A stretch of 64,000 bases of DNA from Ashinkailepas kermadecensis (taxonomy: Eukaryota; Arthropoda; Thecostraca; Neolepadidae), in assembly GCA_034440615.1 (NCBI GenBank), contig JAOTOM010005153.1, forward strand, positions 744,001 to 808,000, read 5' to 3'. This document shows positions 59,101 through 64,000 of the stretch, in pieces. Made by a program: the position numbers and the translations under genes. Position 1 is the first letter of the stretch, and each line of letters begins with the position of its first letter. The notes beneath the pieces are model-generated. The model was given only the letters and a program-made list of their open reading frames with translations, ran no database searches and had not been told where the DNA came from.

Positions 59101-62100
59101 CGTGACAACCTAAGCCGACTCGACAGTACTACCTTGGCTCCCTGAGGGCCTTCCAGTCCGACGACTCCCTGAGCACCAGTCTCGCCGCGCTCGCCCTTGG
59201 TGCCCAGGTCTCCCTTCTCGCCGTCCTGCCCCATGTCTCCCTTCTCGCCCTTATCGCCGGACAGACCTCGCGAGCCGCGGCTTCCCTTCACGCCGCGCGG
59301 ACCCGGGAAGCCGATGGTGCCCTGTGTGATTTGTGGGAGTGTCATAGCTGCGAAGGCTCTGTTATGACTTTACCACCATGCTGCTCCCACACGCATATGA
59401 CACAGCGTGATGACACATGACACGGGCATATGACACAGCAACTCATGACACGGGCTTCAAATAATCTGGTCGGCATAATAATGTTTGAATGCCATTGACT
59501 GCTAGCGAAACGTTAGAGAAACACTCACGACATTTCGCAGTTAATTAATAGAACAGACGCTGCGATACGAAGATACGCATTGTAGCAGAACAAATTTGGC
59601 AACACAAGTAGATGTTATTTAATAGAACAGAGGTTGTAGCAGAGAGATGTAACTGCAAAAGCGGAAAGGGACGTAACTTGAAGAGCAATGCCACGTTTGT
59701 AAAACAGTGCGACGCTTGTAGAGCAGTGCGACTGTTGAAAAGCAGTTCACTCTGACCTGAGCACCGATGACTCCTTGTTCTCCCTTTGAGCCCGGGGCGC
59801 CAGGCGTTCCGGATCTGCCCGGGGAACCTTCCGCTCCGGGAAGACCAGGTAAACCCTGCTTGCCTTGTGGACCCTGTCAACATGAAGGCAACAGGAAGTC
59901 GTCTATACCGCACCCTGTCACAGCATGAAACGTTTCAACATACGCATGTTCGCATAAGCTCCGTCATAGAACTTGAGGGGACAAATCAGGTGATATATTC
60001 TCCCAATATTTCGAAAATTAGCATTTCGTCTTTGCGGGCACTGTATATCAACCGTCAACCTTTCTGTTCTGCTAGAGCTCTCAAAAGTTCCTACAAAAGG
60101 CTGGATGTCACTACATTTCCCACAGCCTTTCCTTTGCATTCACAAGTTAGAAATTTTACCAGTAGATTACATCAGGAAATGTGCAGATGTCTTAAAATAT
60201 CAAATATATTTGCAGGAGCGCTGTGAGCATCTTAGGGTTGAGAAGGGAAGAATTATTTGAAGTTGTTGATTTCCATGGAACAACCATGGGATTACTGTTA
60301 ATAATCATCAAAACTTGGGGTATCTGCCGTTCCACTCTTCCCCCTCTCTCCCACTTCCCCCACTCTCCCATTCTTCTTCTACTGCTCAATGCAGCTGTGT
60401 AGCTAAAACCTTCGGTTCACTAAACTAACTACATACTAACCGCATACACTTTGGAGAGGCGAGATTCTGAGAATAGCTGAGCCATTTATAATCTAGTTCG
60501 AGGAATCGTATAGGAATGTGCAGGAATTCGCTTCAGACATCTTCACCGATATAATTGCGCGCGAATCCTAATTGATTCGAGTAACAATGCTCAACTCGTG
60601 CCGCCCTAGTGTCACTCATGGCCGCCATGACAGTCGGGTAGCTGTGCCTCACACGTTCTACACCGGCCTTGTGTCACTCATGGCCGCCATGACAGTCGGG
60701 TAGCTGTGCCTCACACGTTCTACACCGGCCTTGTGTTACTCACCGACGGCCCGGTGGGACCGTCAGGCCCCTGCCGCCCTGTTGCTCCAGGAGAGCCGGG
60801 CGGCCCCAGCAGACCCGAGGGTCCAGACTGGCCGGGCGGACCCATGCTGCCCTTGAGGCCGGGCGGACCCTCTGATCCGGGGATGCCGGGGTTGCCGGGG
60901 AGGCCGCCGAAGCCGCGCGGGCCGGGGAAGCCTCGCGGGCCCAGTTCACCCGGCACGCCGGGCGGGCCCTGGGAGCCCGGCTCGCCGCTGACTCCGTCGT
61001 GGCCCTGCCGACCGCGCTCACCCTGCGACCCTCTGCGACCTCGGTGGCCCTTCTCGCCAGGTAGACCTGCCGGGCGGACGGTGGTGGTCAACACTCGGTG
61101 ATGACGTGACCCACCCTCTGCGGCCTCGGTAGCCCTTCTCGCCAGGTAGACCTGCCGGGCGGACGGTGGCGGTCAACACTCGGTGGTGACTTGGCCGATC
61201 CTGCTGCCGCAGAGCTCCCTGCTACTCAAATAACGAACTATTGCAGTATCATAGCATTTCATTGCAAGCTATTTAATAATTCAGGTGCAAACTTCAGTGA
61301 TGAATATGAGATTTGCTTCGGTGATTGACAACGCCTTTGATATAAGATTAGGCACTCAGTCAACGAACCATTAATTAGGTGAATTATTAATTATCAGACG
61401 CATGAACATAATTAAATCTTGAGATCTTTGTGCAGTTACAATCACACTATTAAAACCAGGTGAGAAACATGCGCGGAATCAAGCCGCTACTTACCCGCCA
61501 AGCCTCTGATTCCCTGGCCTCCCTTCGCACCGGGTGGTCCGGACAGTCCCCTCTCTCCGTCCTTGCCGGGTGATCCTCTCCGGCCTTCTCTGCCCCGCAG
61601 ACCGATCTTACCTCGCCGACCCCGGATCCCCTGCCGACGCATGTCGCACGTGGCTGTTGCCTAACTGCCAAATCGTCCGGTCAGGAAGTAGACAGGGCAT
61701 GCCGGCCACTTCAAATTACAGCTGAACGACTACTGCAAATATTTTCTTGTGTACATTCATTCATGTACTGCACGCCAGCGACTGCCCTAGTAGGAGTTCT
61801 GTGTCTCGTCACTTCCATAAGGTGTGATGTCGCCACAAGCACATTTTTCATAATATATTCTACGCTCTGGTAATTTGAAACGTCTACTTATATGTATTTG
61901 CCACGCTGGTGTGCCTGAGTGGCAAATGAAATCCAGCATCCTGATTCAGCACGAACGCATGCCGAAGCGAAGTGTTTTATTATCATGGCTAACATTACGC
62001 TTATCCATTCGATGCATGTCGAGCGCCAATTCTTGGACTAATCCAAAATACCTCAGCAATGCATGGGGCGTAATCCACAGTTTGTGTCGCACTTGACACC

Positions 62101-64000
62101 AACGTCTCCACCAGCTGCGCCCCTTCGTCACTCACCAGCTCACCTGGCTCTCCAGCCTCGCCCTTGATGCCGGGCGGCCCCGGGAGGCCGTATGGTCCCG
62201 GCGGACCCGTCAGGCCGCGCTGACCCGGCGGGCCCTGCATGGCCCGCATGTGCTGGCTCAGCATCATCCGCATCGACTCTGCCTGGTTGTCGGGACCCTT
62301 CGGGCCGGAGCCGGTGTTCAGCTGCAAACGGTCAGCGGCTGTAGTTGTAGTTGCGTATTGAATGCTGTGGTCTGGTTCTGACGTCTCACTTACTTTGCGA
62401 CGCCTTATGCGCCTTCCTTCGTACGACACACTCAACGTCATCCTGACATTAGCAGAAAATGGAGAACATTGGAGCAATGGAGAACAATGGAGCACGGTGG
62501 CAGGCACACGGGCCTTGGAATGTGAATGATACGTTCATTGTTACCACACGCAACAATCACCCTATCTTTGGAATGTGAATGATACGTTCATTGTTACCAC
62601 ACGCAAAAATCACACTATCTTTGATCGCTGTGGCGAATCGTAGTGCATGTGCATGTGCAGATCCGCCATATATGCACATGCATATGTGCATACGTAGATG
62701 TTCACTTGCTTAATTTCATGCAACGGATGAAATTAAGAAAACTGAATTGTGTGCATAGCGATTCAGCTCTTTTTTTGCACACAATTGCTTTTACCGATGT
62801 GTTAGATCAACGTGGACTTGCACAAGATACTTTATAGCCATGGGGAGGCCGAAAACAAGAGCATTCTTCCTTCTACTAGCAGAAATAACCGGACGGTTTT
62901 CCTTCTACCAGGGATATAATTAACCCATGCAAAAGGCAGGCTCGGCCTGGTCTGCTTGGACAAAGCGACTCTCATCCTAAACTCACGGGTGCTTGCAAAC
63001 CGTAAGTTTAGGGTGAGTGCTTCCAATCACTCACCCTAAACTCACGGAGTAAGCATGGACATGTGCCTGCCTTCTCTGAAGGTTGCATACCATATGTTAC
63101 GGTACTGTTGGTGGCAAACGTTTTCACCACACCATTTTACATTGACACTCGTATGCATTTCGTCACTTAACCCAGTGACTTCGCTTAGCAGTGCAGTATT
63201 CGCAGTGAGGTATATATACACCACCAGTGATGGTTTGCTGCCAATGCCAGTGATGGTTGACTGGGATGCAATGCGATGTGATGTGATGGACTTCATTATT
63301 AAGCCTGCTCAAAGCCTACATCGTGGGAGGCACAGATCGCTTCATTTCATTTATGGAATACAGCAATTGCATTTGGTCCAGTTACAAACAGTCAGCAGAT
63401 ATAGTTGCATGTCGGTGGCTGTGGATGGAGCTGCCGTCTGCCCAATGCACTAACGAAGCATGCCAGAACGAAATGGCATAGCGCAAATTCAATGTGCTAA
63501 GAATTTGGGGGAGGATGTGAAAGTCATTCAAAATCTAGAAATGCAACTTGGGTGCTCGTTCTAGCTCGCGCTACACGCAACATGGCGTCTTATTGGCAAA
63601 CCAGCAGCGTACGAAATGCACCTGCAGCATACGGAGCTATTTACCGGAATCATGAAGACGTTTCCTGGCGGGCCGGGCGGGCCGGCGCGGCCGTCGGGAC
63701 CGTTCTGACCAGGCAGGCCGTGCGCACCGACCGCCCCTGGTGCGCCCGGCACGCCGCGCAGGCCCTGGTTCGGCGCCGGCATGCTAGCGCGCTCGTTTTC
63801 CTCGTCGTCCCCGTCGGTGGTCTGCGGCGAGTCATCGTCTGGCGCGCCCGGACCGACGGGCACCTCTGGGTGGTCGGGCGTCGCCGGTGCCACGGACGGC
63901 TCGGGCTCACCATAGTCGGGCGTGTGGGACTCCGGGTCCGGGTAGTCGGGCGCTTGAGCCTCAGTGGGTAGCTCCGGGTCCTGATAGTGGGGAGGATCCG
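39511..64000 (-). CDS. Clade B fibrillar procollagen alpha chain (type V/XI-like), 5' partial, 21 exons
   Basis: Minus-strand exons from 63645-64000+ down to 39511-39654 join in phase. The product reads: acidic Pro/Asp/Glu-rich variable region, minor helix of about 11 triplets, non-collagenous hinge ([21 protein letters not shown] to QHMRAMQ), uninterrupted Gly-X-Y major helix of about 309 triplets, telopeptide with basic RRKRE, and a COLFI C-propeptide ending EVGPLCLK. The minor helix-hinge-major helix layout and the segment [12 protein letters not shown] identify clade B (COL5A1/COL11A1 type). Known role: secreted trimer that nucleates and limits collagen fibrils in extracellular matrix. 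Odd points: inter-chain cysteines C2 and C3 absent, helix about 29 triplets shorter than the usual 338, one GC-AG intron, a hAT-like element in intron 8. The N-terminal signal and thrombospondin-like domain lie beyond the right edge. Confidence 0.93.
39826..39887. repeat. (AT)n microsatellite
   Basis: About 30 AT units with one phase slip, in the last collagen intron. Confidence 0.92.
39941..40058 (-). CDS. Collagen exon 20 (COLFI)
   Basis: 118 nt: [19 protein letters not shown] to LVEDTCK, containing C7. Acceptor ATTTCCAG, donor AAG|GTATGT. Confidence 0.88.
40649..40752 (-). CDS. Collagen exon 19 (COLFI)
   Basis: 104 nt: [20 protein letters not shown] to [11 protein letters not shown] plus two bases of Trp. 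C6 and the conserved N-glycosylation sequon NFT are present. Confidence 0.92.
41308..41492 (-). CDS. Collagen exon 18 (COLFI core)
   Basis: 185 nt: [28 protein letters not shown], to SALRGGFK. C4 and C5 are present; C3 is replaced by Met in NLGMPDD. The donor is AAG|GCGAGT, a GC-AG intron. Confidence 0.9.
41990..42950 (-). repeat. Degenerate short-period repeat, tract 3 (inverted)
   Basis: GGAGGCCCCTAAGACGG-like words recur every 20-40 bp (for example near 42148, 42354, 42412, 42494, 42740, 42812). Reverse-complemented they give TTAGGGGCCTCC, matching tracts 1 and 2. It lies in the collagen intron between exons 17 and 18. Confidence 0.65.
42951..44591. other. Collagen intron 17, remainder
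   Basis: No gene. Near 44390-44453 is a sequence whose reverse complement begins CTACAGTGGCGGC and runs into a G-rich block, resembling a MITE terminus. Confidence 0.4.
44592..44767 (-). CDS. Collagen exon 17 (COLFI start, coiled-coil region)
   Basis: 176 nt: [35 protein letters not shown], then [16 protein letters not shown]1 is present (RTC); the position of C2 reads FFGH. Confidence 0.9.
45114..45352 (-). CDS. Collagen exon 16 (helix end, C-telopeptide)
   Basis: 239 nt: [13 protein letters not shown] to GNPGPPG closes the helix; [18 protein letters not shown] and the basic EERRKRE follow, plausibly the C-propeptide processing region. Donor AT|GTAAGT. Confidence 0.92.
45692..45907 (-). 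CDS. Collagen exon 15 (Gly-X-Y)
   Basis: 216 nt, 24 triplets: [16 protein letters not shown] to GLPGIKGEM. Donor ATG|GTCAGT. Confidence 0.92.
45908..46777. other. Collagen intron 14
   Basis: AT-rich; nothing recognised. Confidence 0.5.
46778..46939 (-). CDS. Collagen exon 14 (Gly-X-Y)
   Basis: 162 nt, 18 triplets: [16 protein letters not shown] to GLRGSPGQA. Acceptor ATTTGCAG, donor GCG|GTGAGT. Confidence 0.92.
47049..47113. repeat. (AT)n microsatellite
   Basis: About 32 AT units in collagen intron 13; the remainder of that intron (46940-47815) shows nothing recognisable. Confidence 0.92.
47816..47932 (-). CDS. Collagen exon 13 (Gly-X-Y)
   Basis: 117 nt, 13 triplets: [16 protein letters not shown] to GGPGRA. 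Donor GCT|GTGAGT. Confidence 0.9.
47933..48243. other. Collagen intron 12
   Basis: Ordinary intronic sequence. Confidence 0.5.
48244..48557 (-). CDS. Collagen exon 12 (Gly-X-Y)
   Basis: 314 nt, a fused large exon: [15 protein letters not shown] to GPAGEPGGM. Acceptor ACCCACAG, donor ATG|GTAAGA. Confidence 0.92.
48558..48895. other. Collagen intron 11
   Basis: Ordinary intronic sequence. Confidence 0.5.
48896..49112 (-). CDS. Collagen exon 11 (Gly-X-Y)
   Basis: 217 nt: [16 protein letters not shown] to GDRGRK plus the first base of Gly. Donor AAAG|GTGGGC. Confidence 0.92.
49113..49699. other. Collagen intron 10
   Basis: Contains about five copies of an 8-bp unit GCGAGGAG at 49580-49615. 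Nothing else recognised. Confidence 0.6.
49700..49861 (-). CDS. Collagen exon 10 (Gly-X-Y)
   Basis: 162 nt, 18 triplets: [29 protein letters not shown], to GPGGET. Its acceptor and first about 45 coding bases are duplicated about 105 bp upstream with a one-base loss. Confidence 0.92.
49810..50030. repeat. About 105-bp tandem duplication over collagen exon 10 acceptor
   Basis: The stretch from 'gccaggcagaccatcgcgcc' through 'cactgtcatctccaccaaca' appears twice, so a decoy acceptor lies at 49966/49967. The decoy's coding part has lost one base and would shift frame. Confidence 0.9.
50179..50373. mobile_element. MITE-like element in collagen intron 9
   Basis: About 195 bp with imperfect terminal inverted repeats CAGAGTCGCAGCCA (left) and CAGTGGCGCAGCCA (right, reversed) and a G/C-run interior. 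Noncoding. No clear target duplication. Confidence 0.45.
50587..50748 (-). CDS. Collagen exon 9 (Gly-X-Y)
   Basis: 162 nt, 18 triplets: [16 protein letters not shown] to GPAGTKGDF. Acceptor TTCCCAG, donor TTC|GTGAGC. Confidence 0.92.
50749..51574. other. Collagen intron 8, left of the transposon
   Basis: No Gly-X-Y coding sequence on the minus strand. A good donor-like GTAG|GTAAGTAG at about 51000-51010 has no collagen frame before it. Confidence 0.5.
52605..55746 (+). pseudogene. hAT-like transposase, spliced four-exon copy with lesions
   Basis: Exons inferred by homology to the intronless copy and by splice sites: 52605-53355, 53561-54120, 54398-54635, 55019-55746, all GT-AG and in phase. 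Motifs: [49 protein letters not shown], then [13 protein letters not shown]. Basic/acidic charged region about 53090-53240. Two lesions: a G6 run at 52681-52686 puts the first about 26 codons ([12 protein letters not shown]) out of frame with [10 protein letters not shown], and a repeat of 'gttctgcaacacact' (55601 and 55632) shifts the last about 38 codons. The first could be a sequencing error; the second is a real-looking duplication. Confidence 0.8.
54860..54962 (-). repeat. tRNA-derived SINE-like segment in the transposase intron
   Basis: On the minus strand GCAGTAGAGCGCCTCTGCC is followed by GGATTCGAATTCTGG, close to a pol III B box (GGTTCGANTCC). It lies in the intron between transposase exons 3 and 4. 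Confidence 0.45.
56525..56970. other. Collagen intron 8, right flank of the transposon
   Basis: Starts with an extra copy of the transposon terminus (CAAAGTGTGCAAGGTGAGCA, 56570-56589, continuing to CCCT at 56594). An imperfect duplication of about 130 bp follows (ACGATTCAATG/ACAATCCAATG type, 56620-56880). Confidence 0.6.
56971..57354. repeat. 48-bp minisatellite, exactly 8 copies
   Basis: Unit GAGCCAGATCATCAGCACAT plus CACACAGCACAAGGTAGTCG, nearly invariant (one C-to-T change in the second unit). Since 48 is divisible by 3 and stop-free, both strands show spurious 16-aa-repeat ORFs. Confidence 0.95.
57595..57780. repeat. Tandem duplication beside collagen exon 8 donor
   Basis: 'acagcagctacgatgcaaa' with 'gctagcacgagc' occurs twice about 110-120 bp apart, ending a few bases from the donor but not including it. 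Confidence 0.8.
57785..57991 (-). CDS. Collagen exon 8 (Gly-X-Y)
   Basis: 207 nt, 23 triplets: [16 protein letters not shown] to GPPGERGLQ. Donor CAG|GTGAGG opens the 7-kb intron that carries the second hAT-like element. Confidence 0.92.
57992..58446. other. Collagen intron 7
   Basis: Nothing recognised. Confidence 0.5.
58447..58653 (-). CDS. Collagen exon 7 (Gly-X-Y)
   Basis: 207 nt, 23 triplets: [16 protein letters not shown] to GELGERGAR. Donor AGG|GTGAGC. Confidence 0.92.
58654..59132. other. Collagen intron 6
   Basis: Nothing recognised. Confidence 0.5.
59133..59321 (-). CDS. Collagen exon 6 (Gly-X-Y)
   Basis: 189 nt, 21 triplets: [19 protein letters not shown] to [18 protein letters not shown] and DKGEKGDMG echo vertebrate type XI. 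Confidence 0.92.
59322..59756. other. Collagen intron 5
   Basis: Short repeated 'atgacacagc' and 'tgacacgggc' words near 59395-59450. No gene. Confidence 0.5.
59757..59873 (-). CDS. Collagen exon 5 (Gly-X-Y)
   Basis: 117 nt, 13 triplets: [16 protein letters not shown] to GVIGAQ. Acceptor TTGACAG, donor CAG|GTCAGA. Confidence 0.9.
59874..60608. other. Collagen intron 4, distal part
   Basis: Nothing recognised. Confidence 0.5.
60609..60734. repeat. 62-bp tandem doublet beside collagen exon 4 donor
   Basis: 'gtcactcatggccgccatga' to 'tctacaccggccttgtg' is present twice, ending about 10 bp from the donor. Confidence 0.92.
60744..61066 (-). CDS. Collagen exon 4 (Gly-X-Y)
   Basis: 323 nt, a fused large exon: [18 protein letters not shown] to GPDGPTGPS. 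Acceptor CCCGGCAG|GTCTAC is duplicated 85 bp upstream (equivalent edge at 61151/61152). Donor TCG|GTGAGT is flanked by a 62-bp duplication. Confidence 0.92.
61030..61195. repeat. 85-bp tandem duplication over collagen exon 4 acceptor
   Basis: 'cttctcgccaggtagacctg' and the following 'ccgggcggacggtgg' to 'caacactcggt' occur twice. The duplicate carries about 45 exon bases and a complete decoy acceptor (61151/61152). The rest of the intron to 61494 shows nothing. Confidence 0.92.
61495..61630 (-). CDS. Collagen exon 3 (Gly-X-Y)
   Basis: 136 nt: [19 protein letters not shown] to GIRGLA plus the first base of a Gly codon. Donor CGG|GTAAGT. Strongly basic stretch. Confidence 0.9.
61631..62135. 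other. Collagen intron 2
   Basis: Nothing recognised. Confidence 0.5.
62136..62321 (-). CDS. Collagen exon 2 (hinge and start of major helix)
   Basis: 186 nt: [16 protein letters not shown] to GEPGEL, with the major helix starting at [11 protein letters not shown] second GTGAGC donor eight bases upstream (CCAG|GTGAGC) would break phase with exon 3. Confidence 0.9.
62516..62622. repeat. About 53-bp tandem doublet in collagen intron 1
   Basis: 'ggaatgtgaatgatacgttc' to 'ctatcttt' occurs twice. Confidence 0.92.
62975..63050. repeat. Small foldback in collagen intron 1
   Basis: 'cctaaactcacgg' (62977 and 63034) flanks an inverted 'ccgtaagtttagggtgag', so the segment can fold alternately. The rest of the intron (62322-63644) shows nothing recognisable. 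Confidence 0.6.
63645..64000 (-). CDS. Collagen exon 1 of window (variable region, minor helix), partial
   Basis: Open to the right edge. Encodes an acidic region ([19 protein letters not shown]), the minor helix from [10 protein letters not shown] to GPPGPPG, and NVFMIP. Donor CCG|GTAAAT. An acceptor could exist at about 63981 (CTATCAG), so the true 5' edge is uncertain. Confidence 0.85.

Noticed and set aside
61100..61151. Extra collagen mini-exon [12 protein letters not shown]
   Set aside because: It is the duplicated acceptor of exon 4; using the available GT donor would break the phase to the next exon.

Overview
The window is animal nuclear DNA. It has spliced genes with phase-consistent GT-AG introns, a CR1-like LINE, hAT-like DNA transposons, (AT)n runs and abundant minisatellites. 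The Kelch protein reads closest to arthropod diablo, and short interstitial (TTAGG)n runs (the arthropod telomere motif) occur at about 20.22 and 27.51 kb. An arthropod, perhaps a crustacean, is my best guess; the species cannot be named from the sequence alone. || Layout: (1) 2.2-18.5 kb, minus strand: a complete ten-exon KLHL20/diablo gene (BTB-BACK-Kelch adaptor of Cullin-3 ubiquitin ligases, 584 aa from the chosen start). A 76-bp GC-rich minisatellite (1.04-2.16 kb) begins 47 bp past the stop codon. Intron 6 carries an apparently intact intronless hAT-like transposon (7557-10553), intron 2 a broken CR1 fragment, intron 3 a near-perfect hairpin. (2) 18.5-39.2 kb: no intact gene recognised. 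It holds an abnormal homopolymer-dominated tract (20.56-22.27 kb), a nearly full-length but dead CR1 element (23.5-27.4 kb, minus) with an SGNH esterase ORF1, a candidate promoter/first exon near 31.9 kb, a degenerate RAG1/Transib-like transposase relic (35.6-37.2 kb), a GTCGGC-rich TIR element and two tracts of a degenerate short-period repeat. (3) 39.5 kb to the window end, minus strand: 21 exons of a clade B (type V/XI-like) fibrillar procollagen, from the 3' end to the minor helix; the gene runs off the right edge. Its longest intron (50.7-57.8 kb) carries a second hAT-like element (51575-56524) with roughly 480-bp compound terminal inverted repeats, a matching 8-bp target duplication and a broken intron-containing transposase gene. 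|| The most interesting signals are these. Two divergent members of one little-characterised hAT-like transposase family occur, one intronless with an open frame, one with introns and long compound ends. Tandem duplications or minisatellites repeatedly copy 3' splice sites in both host genes. The collagen lacks the paired C2/C3 inter-chain cysteines while keeping all six intra-chain ones. Its helix is about 29 triplets short, and the deficit appears to map to the transposon-bearing intron. One degenerate repeat family occurs as three tracts, one of them inverted. || The two host genes are functionally unrelated (ubiquitin ligase adaptor, extracellular matrix). Most long unspliced ORFs are artefacts of tandem repeats.
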